From assembly GCF_014643175.1 (NCBI RefSeq), contig NZ_BMJH01000003.1:372001-436000 (forward strand): 64,000 nt of DNA, given 5' to 3'. The notes beneath the pieces are model-generated. The model was given only the letters and a program-made list of their open reading frames with translations, ran no database searches and was not told the DNA's origin. Source of the DNA: Hoyosella rhizosphaerae (lineage in GTDB: Bacteria > Actinomycetota > Actinomycetes > Mycobacteriales > Mycobacteriaceae). Positions 1-8,427 of this stretch are shown piece after piece. Each line of letters begins with the position of its first letter. Within the stretch, counting starts at the first letter, position 1. The position numbers and the translations under genes are program-made.

Positions 1-1
1 C

Positions 2-991
2 GGCATCGGCCACAACCATGACCTCATTCGCCAAAACTGGCCCACCGAACGCCTAGGCCCCTGCCCCGAGACAATGATCTCGGGAGTGCCCGCCTACGTC
101 GACGGAAAAATGCTCGCCATCACCGAAACAGCGGGCGCCAACCTCGTCAACCGTGACCGCATGTGGCACTACACAGAAGGCATCCACAACTGGAACCCGA
201 TATGGCCCAACCACGCCATCCGCATCATCCCTGGACCATCATCATTGTGGTTCGACGCCACCGGCAACCGACTTGCAGCGCCGAACTTCCCCGGGTTTGA
301 CACAAACTCCACGATGAAAGCAATCCTGGCTTCTGGCCACGACTACTCGTGGTTCGTACTAACTCAAACCATCATCGAAAAAGAATTTGCGCTGTCAGGC
401 TCAGAACAGAACCCCGACATCACCGGCAAAGACATCGCTCTCACGATCAAAAGCCGCGCGGCATCAGGAGCGCCGGGCCCCATTGAGTCGTTCAAGCAGC
501 ACGGCGTTGATTTTGTTGTCGCCGACACCCTACGCGAACTCGTAGACGGCATGAATGCCCTTGGTCGCGGCGCCGTGGTTGATCATGCGCACCTGGAGAA
601 ACAAATCGTCGCCCGCGACCGGGAAGTCGCTAATAACTACTCCAAAGATGCCCAACTCATGGCTGTCAAAAACGCCCGCGCATACTTCGGTGACAAGGTC
701 ACCCGTGCCGTGAAACCCCACCGCATCCTCGACCCCAACCACGGTCCCCTCATCGCGGTACGGCTGAACGTCCTCACCCGCAAGACCCTCGGCGGCATCG
801 AAACAAACCTCGACTCGCAAGCTATGCGCCCCGACGGCAGCCCCTTCCCTGGGCTCTACGCTGCGGGTGAAGTCGCAGGCTTCGGCGGCGGAGGGGTGCA
901 CGGTTACAACGCCCTCGAGGGAACCTTCCTCGGCGGGTGCATATTTTCCGGCCGCGCAGCCGGACTCGCCCTCGCGAAAGGCATGGCCTAA
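2..991 (+). CDS. FAD-binding dehydrogenase (KstD-like family), 5' end outside window
   Basis: The frame is open from base 2 to the stop, so only the C-terminal 329 residues are present. The product looks like the flavoprotein dehydrogenase/fumarate-reductase fold that includes 3-ketosteroid 1-dehydrogenases. The C-terminal stretch with GLYAAGEVAGFGGGGVHGYN, followed by a LEGTFLGG segment, is the usual FAD-contacting end of this fold. The N-terminal Rossmann motif lies upstream of the window, so the substrate cannot be judged. An alpha/beta hydrolase starts three bases after the stop, which suggests co-transcription. A 3-oxosteroid or other hydrophobic ketone substrate is only a family-level inference. 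Confidence 0.8.
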   Translation, partial: GIGHNHDLIRQNWPTERLGPCPETMISGVPAYVDGKMLAITETAGANLVNRDRMWHYTEGIHNWNPIWPNHAIRIIPGPSSLWFDATGNRLAAPNFPGFDTNSTMKAILASGHDYSWFVLTQTIIEKEFALSGSEQNPDITGKDIALTIKSRAASGAPGPIESFKQHGVDFVVADTLRELVDGMNALGRGAVVDHAHLEKQIVARDREVANNYSKDAQLMAVKNARAYFGDKVTRAVKPHRILDPNHGPLIAVRLNVLTRKTLGGIETNLDSQAMRPDGSPFPGLYAAGEVAGFGGGGVHGYNALEGTFLGGCIFSGRAAGLALAKGMA

Positions 992-994
992 AAC

Positions 995-1837
995 ATGAAA
1001 ACTCGACCCATCATCGGTGCGTTCATCGACGTTTCTGGCACACCAGTCCACATCCGTGAAGACGGCAAACCTGGTGCGCCACCGTTGGTACTCGTTCATG
1101 GTTTCGCCGGTTCAGTCCACTGGTTTGATCGGATAACTGAACTGCTCCGCGACAGCTTCCACCTTATTCGGGTGGACCTGCGCGGGCACGGCTGCACAGG
1201 CGGCAGTCACGGTATCGACGCCCCAAGCCAAGGCAAAATGGTCGCGGAAATCATCGAAAAACTCGACCTGTCAGACGTCACCGCTGTCGGACATTCCTTC
1301 GGATGCGACGTTGTCCTTGCCGCAGCCGAACATAGCCGTCGAGTGTCCCAACTTGTTCTCATCGGCCAAGCCCCTGACATGTCCTACGCTAAATTCCCGG
1401 CCGGAAACGTACTCATGACGGTGCCCGTACTCGGAGGCTTTCTGCACTCACTCCCGCCCCAACGCATCGCCGAAAAGCTGACCGCGTCCATGGCATTTGC
1501 ACCCGGCTTTGCGGTGCGGTCCGCCTTTGGTAACTCCGGGCAAATGTTCGCTGACCACCGCGCAACGAACCCCGGAATGTACAAGGAAGTTCTGGCGCTG
1601 CGCCCGCGTCGGCTACTCCAACGACCACTCGACCAGCAGGTCCACGAATCCGGCATCCCAACAACAGTGATCTTGGGCCGACACGATCAGTTTTACGACG
1701 CCAAGACCACCGAAGCCAGGTACCGAAGCGCCGACGCCAACGTGATCATCATCGAGGATGCTGGGCACTCACCCATGGTCGAACGCCCACAAAAGGTGGC
1801 TCAGATCCTACGCGAGGTTGCAGGGGGCGCTAGCTAA
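995..1837 (+). CDS. Alpha/beta-fold hydrolase
   Basis: This 280-residue cytoplasmic hydrolase has the full catalytic set of the alpha/beta fold: HGFAGS oxyanion strand near residue 35, nucleophile elbow GHSFG with Ser101, an acidic residue in GRHDQFYD, and the His in DAGHSPMVERP near the C-terminus. No signal peptide is visible. The ATG lies three bases after the stop of the FAD dehydrogenase, and a translationally linked pair is likely. The 3' end overlaps the convergent SRPBCC gene by 8 bp. Substrate unknown; esterase, C-C hydrolase and haloperoxidase-like members share this pattern. Confidence 0.85.
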   Translation: MKTRPIIGAFIDVSGTPVHIREDGKPGAPPLVLVHGFAGSVHWFDRITELLRDSFHLIRVDLRGHGCTGGSHGIDAPSQGKMVAEIIEKLDLSDVTAVGHSFGCDVVLAAAEHSRRVSQLVLIGQAPDMSYAKFPAGNVLMTVPVLGGFLHSLPPQRIAEKLTASMAFAPGFAVRSAFGNSGQMFADHRATNPGMYKEVLALRPRRLLQRPLDQQVHESGIPTTVILGRHDQFYDAKTTEARYRSADANVIIIEDAGHSPMVERPQKVAQILREVAGGAS

Positions 1838-2258
1838 GCTTGTCGAAGCGTTCCAGCGACTTCTTGATGTCACCTTTTAACGCCCGAGACACACCAAACC
1901 CAATCGGGCCGGCCACCAACGGGCCCGAGAAGTCCACATCAAGTTGCACACTGGCACCCTTTCCTGCGGGGCGAATCTCCAGCGACAACGTGATCTTGGT
2001 GCCGCCAACACCATCACCAAGAAGCGACACACGGCGCGGCTCATCAAACTCGTTCACGGTCCACGCAATACGGTTCCGCATGCCCTTCACTGACACCACA
2101 GACGTCACCGACGTTCCCACACCAATGGTGTCCGGCACTTCTCCGCGCCACCCATCGTGCAGCAACAACCAGTCACCATAGCGGGACAGATCGGACGCGC
2201 GATCCCATGCCTCGTCAGGGGTGAAATGTGTGTCTAGAGAAACCGAAGTGCGTGCCAT
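1830..2258 (-). CDS. SRPBCC family (polyketide cyclase/START-like) protein
   Basis: A 142-residue protein of the SRPBCC helix-grip fold: it opens MARTSVSLDTHFTPDEAWD, followed by DLSRYGDWLLLHDGW, and ends with an amphipathic helix (GVSRALKGDIKKSLERF). Such proteins bind hydrophobic ligands in a central cavity. The frame is open further upstream, but I chose the internal ATG at 2258 because it matches the family N-terminus, has a GAAAGG-like site upstream, and leaves the preceding carboxylesterase gene undisturbed. It probably forms a unit with that esterase, 26 bp upstream on the same strand. Ligand unknown. Confidence 0.75.
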   Translation of the reverse strand: MARTSVSLDTHFTPDEAWDRASDLSRYGDWLLLHDGWRGEVPDTIGVGTSVTSVVSVKGMRNRIAWTVNEFDEPRRVSLLGDGVGGTKITLSLEIRPAGKGASVQLDVDFSGPLVAGPIGFGVSRALKGDIKKSLERFDKLS

Positions 2259-2284
2259 AAGGACGAACCTTTCGCTGGAGGGAA

Positions 2285-3805
2285 CTACCGGTAATTGTGG
2301 TACCCACTCCATGCTGTTCGACGTTCGGCACGCGGATCGTCGTCAACTCGTTCATTCGTGTCAAAAATTTTGGTGCTGCGCGTATCAACGTCATACGTCG
2401 GCCACCCAACGTCGGGCGAACCTGTGTACGCGAAATTCACCCACCGCCGTTGCATTCGCTGGCTCACCGAAGCAAGTTGATTCTTGCCCCCAACTGACGT
2501 CAGCACCTTCGCAGCCCTACTGTCGAGTGTGCCGAAAACAGCTGGTAGGTCCGTGGCATGAGTGGCCCCCATGCGCAGAATCCGCAACATGCGCGGCGCA
2601 AAGTCATATCGATACATAAAGGTAGGCGCCACATCACTGTGACCCGCCGCAGCTTCCACCGTGGGGTGCCAAAACAGCACGTCTCCCCCAATGTCCGTTG
2701 CAGCTGGCCTGGCCGGATAGCCGGGATACGCAGACACCACCGCGTCCCGCTTGCCTGGGTCGGTTTCCGCGAACATCCGCTCAATCTGCGGTTCTGTTGT
2801 GGGGATTACGTCGCCGGTTTTTGCGAACAGCGCGCCCTCGCGGTCGGTCGTTCCGATAATCAGCGGTACCGGGTGGGCGCCGCCGCGTCGAAACACGTCA
2901 CCTGGGCGTTCCCGAACAACGTCGTCGAGCACCAAACTAAACGTCATCGCACCTGGCGTGCTTTGCAACCTACGCTGCTTCAACTCATCGGCCGCGTGCA
3001 CAAACTCTTCGGCAGGAATGCGCCCCAACGCTTCCGCCGCGTGGTCCTCACACACATTCAGGATGTCCAAAAACTCCGCCGCAACCGCCCTACTCCGGTC
3101 CCGGTCGTACGTTGTGTCCATCGCAGGGCTTTGCATGATTGCTTTGGCGAACAACCCCCGCGTGCGCGGAATCGTCATGAGTGCCGCCACACTGATGGCT
3201 CCAGCAGATTCACCGAACAACGTGACATTGTCGGGGTCGCCACCGAATGCCGAGATGTTGTCTCGAACCCACTCCAACGCGGCAACCTGGTCAAGCAACC
3301 CCACGTTGGTGTCGAATTGCCGACGAGAGCTGTTGTAGGCCGAAAAATCCAAGAATCCGAGAGCGCCGAGCCTGTAGTTGAACGAAACGTAGACCACGTC
3401 GCCATTGGCCGCGAGCACCGAACCGTCATAAACATCAAGGGCCGACGAACCGCTTGTGAACGAACCGCCATAGATGTACACCATCACAGGCAACGGCGCC
3501 GCAGACGTGCGTGCCGGGGCGGACACATTGATGGTCAAACAGTCTTCACTGACCCCGACATCATCGGAGTTCGTGAAAGTTTTCTTCACTTCCTGCGGCG
3601 GAATGCTGCCGAACTCAGCTGCATCGCGCACGCCACTCCACGGCTCACTCGGCACGGGTGCGCGGAAGCGAAGCTCACCCACAGGCGGTTCAGCGTAAGG
3701 AATGCCGCGCCAGGTGACCACATCGCCGTCCCGCCGACCGCGGACCACCCCACCTTTGGTGGTGATGTCCACAGAGCTGCGGGTTCTATCCAACTGATCG
3801 GTCAC
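2285..3805 (-). CDS. Type B carboxylesterase
   Basis: A 506-residue carboxylesterase/lipase of the cholinesterase family. It shows the EDCLTINV signature (residues 87-94), the oxyanion YGG (112-114), the nucleophile elbow FGESAGAISV with Ser200, a candidate acid in TDREGALF and the catalytic His in GATHATDLP. Length is typical of the family. It hydrolyses carboxylic esters; the physiological ester is unknown. There is no signal peptide, so a cytoplasmic location is likely. The start is GTG, just upstream of which sits a short dyad (CCACA-AC-TGTGG). The gene is followed on the same strand by the SRPBCC gene. Confidence 0.88.
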   Translation of the reverse strand: MTDQLDRTRSSVDITTKGGVVRGRRDGDVVTWRGIPYAEPPVGELRFRAPVPSEPWSGVRDAAEFGSIPPQEVKKTFTNSDDVGVSEDCLTINVSAPARTSAAPLPVMVYIYGGSFTSGSSALDVYDGSVLAANGDVVYVSFNYRLGALGFLDFSAYNSSRRQFDTNVGLLDQVAALEWVRDNISAFGGDPDNVTLFGESAGAISVAALMTIPRTRGLFAKAIMQSPAMDTTYDRDRSRAVAAEFLDILNVCEDHAAEALGRIPAEEFVHAADELKQRRLQSTPGAMTFSLVLDDVVRERPGDVFRRGGAHPVPLIIGTTDREGALFAKTGDVIPTTEPQIERMFAETDPGKRDAVVSAYPGYPARPAATDIGGDVLFWHPTVEAAAGHSDVAPTFMYRYDFAPRMLRILRMGATHATDLPAVFGTLDSRAAKVLTSVGGKNQLASVSQRMQRRWVNFAYTGSPDVGWPTYDVDTRSTKIFDTNERVDDDPRAERRTAWSGYHNYR

Positions 3806-3940
3806 CCCACAACTGTGGTTGAGTTCTGAATGACATGTCCATTCCGGCCCACTAATTGAAACCGGAGCGAGACCTAACGGTGACCCAATTGCGGCATCAC
3901 CATGCTCTTTGTCACAAATTTATCCCCAAGCTGCACACGT

Positions 3941-3981
3941 CACAAGGGGCGGATGCAGTGTTGCTGCAACCGCCCCTTGTG
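3941..3981 (-). terminator. Rho-independent terminator of the first symporter gene
   Basis: An inverted repeat with 12-bp arms (CACAAGGGGCGG and CCGCCCCTTGTG) lies just beyond the stop of the symporter at 4004 on the minus strand. The T tract is poor. The rest of the gap up to the esterase start (3806-3940) shows nothing I can assign. Confidence 0.6.
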
Positions 3982-4003
3982 CTAGCTCGGGTTCGAGAAT
4001 GAC

Positions 4004-5632
4004 TTAATGTGCAATCGCCTTCTCTGCCCCAACGCCGGTGAGTGAACGAACCTCCATCTCGGCATTCTTCGCAAGGTTGCCCTTGTCAGACGACAGGACC
4101 GAGCCAAGGTAACCGAGGAGGAACGCCAACGGGATCGACACGATGCCAGGGTTCGACAACGGGAACCACGCGAAGTCCATGTTCGGCAACATCGATGTCG
4201 GAGCCCCCGACACAGCAGGCGAGAACACGATCAGGATGATCACCGAGGCCAAACCACCGTAGATGCTCCACAACGAACCAGTTGTGTTGAACCGCTTCCA
4301 GAACAGCGAGTACAGGATGGTCGGCAAGTTCGCAGACGCTGCGACAGCAAAGGCCAGCGCCACGAGGAAAGCGATGTTCTGCCCATTAGCCAAAATGCCC
4401 AACCCGATCGCGAGAGCACCAATCACGACTGCGGTGATCCGCGAAACCTTCACCTGCTTCTTCTCATCCACATCGCCGTTTTTGATGACGTTCGCGTAGA
4501 TGTCGTGAGCAAACGACGCCGAGGCCGTAATGGTGAGCCCAGCGACCACAGCAAGAATCGTGGCGAACGCGACCGCCGATATCACGCCAAGGAGAAGCGT
4601 GCCGCCTAGCTCATAGGCGAGGAGTGGCGCTGCCGAGTTTTGACCACCCGCTGCGGCAAGGATCCTTTCGGGCCCAACAATAGCTGCGGCACCATAACCA
4701 AGGATCAGCGTGAACAGGTAGAACGCACCGATCAACGCGATCGCCCACACTACCGAACGTCGAGCTTCCTTCGCCGTTGGGACTGTGTAGAAGCGCATCA
4801 AAACATGTGGAAGCCCAGCCGTTCCGAGAACAAGAGCGAGTGCTAGCGACAACATGTTGAGCTTGGATATTTCGTTGATGCCATATTGCGCACCCGGTGC
4901 AAGAATGTCCCGGCCACCCTCAACAGCACCGTTTACTGTGTCCTGAGCGCTGCCTAGCAGCCCGGAGATGTTGAACCCGAACTTCCACAGCACCAGCGCA
5001 GACATGATCCCGGCGCCCGTAATCAGCATTACGGCCTTGATGATCTGCACCCAGGTGGTGCCCTTCATGCCACCGACGAGGACATACACAATCATCAGTG
5101 CGCCAACCAACGCGATGATCAGTGATTGCGTCGCCCGATCATTGACGTCAAGAAGCAAAGCAACAAGACCGCCCGCGCCTGCCATCTGTGCAAGAAGGTA
5201 GAACAACGACACCGTCAGAGTTGAGGCCGCAGCCGCGGTGCGCACTGGTTTCTGCTTGAGACGGAAACTCAGCACATCAGCCATCGTGAACTTGCCTGTG
5301 TTGCGCAACAACTCTGCCACTAGCAGTAGCGCCACCAACCACGCGACGAGGAAGCCAACAGAGTAGAGGAACCCGTCGTAGCCGAACACTGCGATCGCAC
5401 CCGCGATGCCCAGGAACGACGCCGCGGAGAGGTAGTCACCGGCAATGGCGACGCCGTTCTGTGTTCCGGAAAAGCCACGGCCACCGGTGTAGAAGTCGGC
5501 CGCCGTCTTGTTCGTCCGGCTTGCCCTGATGACAAACACCATGGTCGCCGCAACAAACACTAAGAAGATGGAGATGTTGACGAGCGGATTTCCCACCATC
5601 GATGTCTCCGCTTGGGCGAGAATATTCATCAC
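4004..5632 (-). CDS. Cation/acetate-type symporter (SSS family, ActP/MctC-like)
   Basis: A 542-residue polytopic membrane protein of the sodium:solute symporter family. About 13 hydrophobic segments are visible, with the ActP-type GGRGFSGTQNGVAIAGDYLS near the N-terminus and a TITASASFAHDIYAN segment typical of acetate/monocarboxylate symporters. The start is GTG at 5632 (ATG at 5629 also possible), overlapping the DUF485 stop, so the two are translationally coupled. A DUF485 partner next to an ActP-like symporter is the standard arrangement (yjcH-actP, C. glutamicum cg0952-mctC). Uptake of acetate, propionate or pyruvate is inferred from family and context. Confidence 0.88.
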   Translation of the reverse strand: MMNILAQAETSMVGNPLVNISIFLVFVAATMVFVIRASRTNKTAADFYTGGRGFSGTQNGVAIAGDYLSAASFLGIAGAIAVFGYDGFLYSVGFLVAWLVALLLVAELLRNTGKFTMADVLSFRLKQKPVRTAAAASTLTVSLFYLLAQMAGAGGLVALLLDVNDRATQSLIIALVGALMIVYVLVGGMKGTTWVQIIKAVMLITGAGIMSALVLWKFGFNISGLLGSAQDTVNGAVEGGRDILAPGAQYGINEISKLNMLSLALALVLGTAGLPHVLMRFYTVPTAKEARRSVVWAIALIGAFYLFTLILGYGAAAIVGPERILAAAGGQNSAAPLLAYELGGTLLLGVISAVAFATILAVVAGLTITASASFAHDIYANVIKNGDVDEKKQVKVSRITAVVIGALAIGLGILANGQNIAFLVALAFAVAASANLPTILYSLFWKRFNTTGSLWSIYGGLASVIILIVFSPAVSGAPTSMLPNMDFAWFPLSNPGIVSIPLAFLLGYLGSVLSSDKGNLAKNAEMEVRSLTGVGAEKAIAH

Positions 5633-6006
5633 GCAAACCCTTCCATTTCTTCACGAATCTTCGCGGCGCGAGGGTCCAGTTCACGATTCGCGAAAATGAT
5701 GTACCAACCGGTGATGCCGAATGTGGTGACAAACTGTGCGAGCCCCATCAGGATTCCGACATTGATGTTGCCGAACACCGGCGTGCCCATAAATCCGGTG
5801 GCATACACACCAAGCAGCACGTAAATCAAGTACCAGCCCAGGAAGAACCCCGTCATGGGGAACACGAACCGCCGCAGTCGTCGGCGTAGGTCCTGGAACT
5901 CTGGGGTCGCTTGCATTCGTACAAACTCGTCGGCCGTGGCGATCCTGGCTATTGGGGGCGTTAAAGGGTCGTCGGCCTCCGGTGCAACGACGGGTGCAGT
6001 AGTCAT
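5629..6006 (-). CDS. DUF485 membrane protein, symporter partner
   Basis: A 125-residue protein with a hydrophilic N-terminal third and two membrane helices (FVFPMTGFFLGWYLIYVLL and an FGNINVGILMGLAQFVTTFG segment), the DUF485/YjcH pattern. These proteins are always found beside ActP-like symporters; their job is not settled. The ORF is open far upstream, but the ATG at 6006 follows a clear GAGGAGAG site and gives the family length. Its stop overlaps the start of the symporter gene, indicating an operon. Confidence 0.85.
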   Translation of the reverse strand: MTTAPVVAPEADDPLTPPIARIATADEFVRMQATPEFQDLRRRLRRFVFPMTGFFLGWYLIYVLLGVYATGFMGTPVFGNINVGILMGLAQFVTTFGITGWYIIFANRELDPRAAKIREEMEGFA

Positions 6007-6095
6007 TGCTCTCTCCTCAGCGGTTGGTTGTGCTGTAGCCCTACGTGTGTAGGTCGATAAGCTGACGGTAATGAGAGCTGGGTCACAAAATTGGA

Positions 6096-6113
6096 GTGTG
6101 GGCTGGGCCACAC
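6096..6113. promoter_or_regulatory. CRP/GlxR-like palindrome upstream of the DUF485-symporter operon
   Basis: A perfect dyad GTGTGG-N6-CCACAC lies 90 bp upstream of the DUF485 start. Its core TGTGG-N6-CCACA has the spacing of CRP/GlxR operators (TGTGA-N6-TCACA) with one symmetric change per half. Function is inferred from spacing and from the catabolic nature of the downstream genes. Confidence 0.35.
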
Positions 6114-6197
6114 GGCGAGGGGGCAATGTGTGCGACGAGCGGTTGTGCTGGCGCGACGAACGGTGAGCGGTTGCGGCCCAGTTTGCTATTCGGTGAA

Positions 6198-6266
6198 GCT
6201 CCCGGTTTTGACGTTTGCTCCCACTTTTTCGCTGCAAAACCGGGAGCGTTCGTCAAAAGTGGGAGC
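6198..6266. repeat. 69-bp imperfect palindromic repeat, copy A
   Basis: The segment runs from GCTCCC to GGGAGC. It holds two arm pairs that interleave: GCTCCCGGTTTT with AAAACCGGGAGC, and GCTCCCACTTTT with AAAAGTGGGAGC. The whole also reads as one long imperfect palindrome. The reverse complement is closely matched by a second 69-bp copy at 53119-53187. It sits 20 bp beyond the stop of the second symporter gene (minus strand) and may act as its terminator, but it has no poly-T tail. It resembles REP-type or small non-autonomous palindromic elements; no coding capacity. Confidence 0.7.
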
Positions 6267-6286
6267 GTGAGCCTCAAGCGGCGCGA

Positions 6287-8050
6287 TCAGCCCCAGCGTT
6301 CGGCATCGCGGTCGCGCACCATCCCGAATCGTTCAGGCACATGCATGCGAGCAAAAAGCCCACCGACGGCTGCTGTGTCGCGTCGTGTTGCCCTGCTGAC
6401 CAGTACCATCACACCAAAAGTTAGCGGCACCGACCACGCCGCGGGTTGGGTAACCAATGCGCCCGCCCACCCGGCGGACGGCCCCATCCCCGACGCGGTG
6501 AGTACCACTGCACCCATGCTGGCGACACCACCCACCAGCAGGCCCGCGTAGGCGCCCGCTGCGGTCAGGCCCCGCCACCAAATTCCCAGCAACAACAGTG
6601 GCGCGAAGGTCGATGCGGCAACCGCAAACACAAGCCCGACTGATTGCGAAAGGTCGAGCCGGGTAGCGCCGAAGGCAAGTGCCATGACTACTGAACCGGC
6701 AAGAAGCGCGCTGACTCGGAAGTCGCGCACACGCCCGCCCATCACGTCGGTGGAGAGCACACCTGCGGCGCACACCAACAATCCCGACGACGTTGACATG
6801 AACGCCGCGATGGCACCGGCGGCGACGAGAGCTGCAAGAATCTGGCCGCCGACACCAACGAAGACGGCAGTGGGCATGAGCAGAACTACGGCATCGGAGG
6901 TTCCAGTCATCAGCAACTGGGGCACGTATATCCGCGAAAGGACACCCAAGATGACGGGAAATAGGTAGAACACGGCGAGCATGGCGATGACAATCAAGCT
7001 TGTCCACCGCGCCAAAGATCCGGTCTTGTTGGTGTAGAACCGCACAAGCACGTGGGGCAGTCCGAGCGTGCCGAGGAAGATGGCGATGATGATCGAATAC
7101 GTGATGTAGAGGCGGATTCCTGGGTTGTCATCGGGTGTCGACAGTCTGCCTTCGCCCGGTTGTAGCCACAGATCCCCCGTCGCAGGAATGCCTGTGAGTG
7201 TGGGTATTGGTGAACCTTCAGGCAGCAGGACGGTGCTGCCAGCCCCGATGACGTGGGTGCCGGGTGTGAGTTCGACGGGCCCGCTAACGTGAGCATCGCC
7301 GACCCGGCCAAACACCTCAATTGTGGTCGGCGTAGCAACGTCGACGCTAAATGTGGTCTCGACTGAGACGGCGAGGTCGGAAGGCGCGGTGGGGGGTGCG
7401 GCGTCCCCAATTGGGCGAGGGTCGTTGAGGAAGAACACGGCGACGGCGATCGCGGGGATGGCGATTGCGGTGAGTTTGAGCCAGTACTGAAATGCCTGCA
7501 CGAAGGTGATGGATCGCATCCCTCCGGCAACGACGTTGGCGATGACTATGCCTCCGACAGCGGCGACGCCCACCCAGTCCGGGAATCCCAGCAAGATGTT
7601 GAGTGTGAGTCCGGCACCGTGAAACTGCGGGACCATGTAGAGCCCAACGATGATGACCACGAAGATCATCGCGAGGTACCGCAGGGCTGGCGAGGCGAGG
7701 CGGTATTCGGCGAAGTCTGGGACGGTGTAGGCGCCGGATCGTCGCAGTGGTGCGGCGATGAACATGAGAAGAAAGAGGTATCCGGCGGTGAAGCCGACGG
7801 GGTACCACAATGCGTCAGCGCCGTGTTTGGCGATGAGTCCTGCTACGCCGAGAAACGATGCTGCGGAGAGGTATTCACCCGATATGGCAGCGGCGTTAGT
7901 GCTTGGTCCGACGGTGCGCGACGCCACCAGGAAGTCCGATGTGGTGCGCGACAGTCGGATACCGAGTGCGCCGATGATGATGGTGGCCAGTGCGGCGAGG
8001 ACGACGGCGGCCAGTGTGAGGAGCGCGCCAGGTTGGTCGAGTCCGTTCAT
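6287..8050 (-). CDS. Sodium/solute symporter with large extracytoplasmic insert
   Basis: A 587-residue SSS-family permease related to the ActP-like protein at 4004-5632 (shared AISGEYLSAASFLGVAG near residue 55 and LPHVLVRFYT near residue 331). It differs by a hydrophilic, Thr/Pro/Gly-rich insert of about 100 residues (210-310) between two membrane helices, which would be extracytoplasmic. It is the last gene of a four-gene unit with a sensor kinase, a LytTR regulator and a small membrane protein; stop and start are 2 bp apart from the small gene. A monocarboxylate or similar organic acid is the likely substrate by family; the insert could sense or bind ligand (inference). Confidence 0.85.
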   Translation of the reverse strand: MNGLDQPGALLTLAAVVLAALATIIIGALGIRLSRTTSDFLVASRTVGPSTNAAAISGEYLSAASFLGVAGLIAKHGADALWYPVGFTAGYLFLLMFIAAPLRRSGAYTVPDFAEYRLASPALRYLAMIFVVIIVGLYMVPQFHGAGLTLNILLGFPDWVGVAAVGGIVIANVVAGGMRSITFVQAFQYWLKLTAIAIPAIAVAVFFLNDPRPIGDAAPPTAPSDLAVSVETTFSVDVATPTTIEVFGRVGDAHVSGPVELTPGTHVIGAGSTVLLPEGSPIPTLTGIPATGDLWLQPGEGRLSTPDDNPGIRLYITYSIIIAIFLGTLGLPHVLVRFYTNKTGSLARWTSLIVIAMLAVFYLFPVILGVLSRIYVPQLLMTGTSDAVVLLMPTAVFVGVGGQILAALVAAGAIAAFMSTSSGLLVCAAGVLSTDVMGGRVRDFRVSALLAGSVVMALAFGATRLDLSQSVGLVFAVAASTFAPLLLLGIWWRGLTAAGAYAGLLVGGVASMGAVVLTASGMGPSAGWAGALVTQPAAWSVPLTFGVMVLVSRATRRDTAAVGGLFARMHVPERFGMVRDRDAERWG

Positions 8051-8052
8051 CG

Positions 8053-8427
8053 CTACTCGTCAACAAGTTCGATGAAGAGGCGTTCGTTGCGTTCAGCTTG
8101 ACGCACGAATAGCCATCCGATGCCAAAAAGCAGTGGGTAGACAACTCCCCCGAGTATCAACCACGGCAGGAGTACCCCGCCGATTGTGATGCTCGCGATT
8201 TCTGGGCTGAGTACAAAAACAAGTGGGAGCGCACCGAGTCCGATGATGACGAGTAACGCGAGCCGCAGTGCTAGTCGGAATTGTGCAGTGACAAGTCCGT
8301 CGACGAGGACGTCCCCAACAGGGGTGTGTTCGGTGAGTTCTATGCGGGTGTTGACGGGTCTCGCGCCGGAGCGTCGGGCAAGGATCACACGTTCGCGGTG
8401 GATCGGTTTGTCTCGGGGTGTGGTCAT
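8053..8427 (-). CDS. Small two-helix membrane protein of symporter operon
   Basis: A 124-residue protein with two long hydrophobic segments (residues 57-75 and 84-108) and a charged C-terminus (RQAERNERLFIELVDE). Position directly before a symporter mirrors DUF485 proteins, although sequence similarity to the DUF485 protein at 5629 is weak by eye. The ATG at 8427 overlaps the stop of the LytTR regulator gene by ATGA, so translation is coupled. Likely a partner subunit of the symporter (inference from context). Confidence 0.75.
   Translation of the reverse strand: MTTPRDKPIHRERVILARRSGARPVNTRIELTEHTPVGDVLVDGLVTAQFRLALRLALLVIIGLGALPLVFVLSPEIASITIGGVLLPWLILGGVVYPLLFGIGWLFVRQAERNERLFIELVDE

Noticed and set aside
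2558-3829. A 423-codon open frame antisense to the carboxylesterase
   Set aside because: It mirrors a well-supported esterase with catalytic motifs; its product is Arg/His-rich without a recognisable domain or ribosome site.
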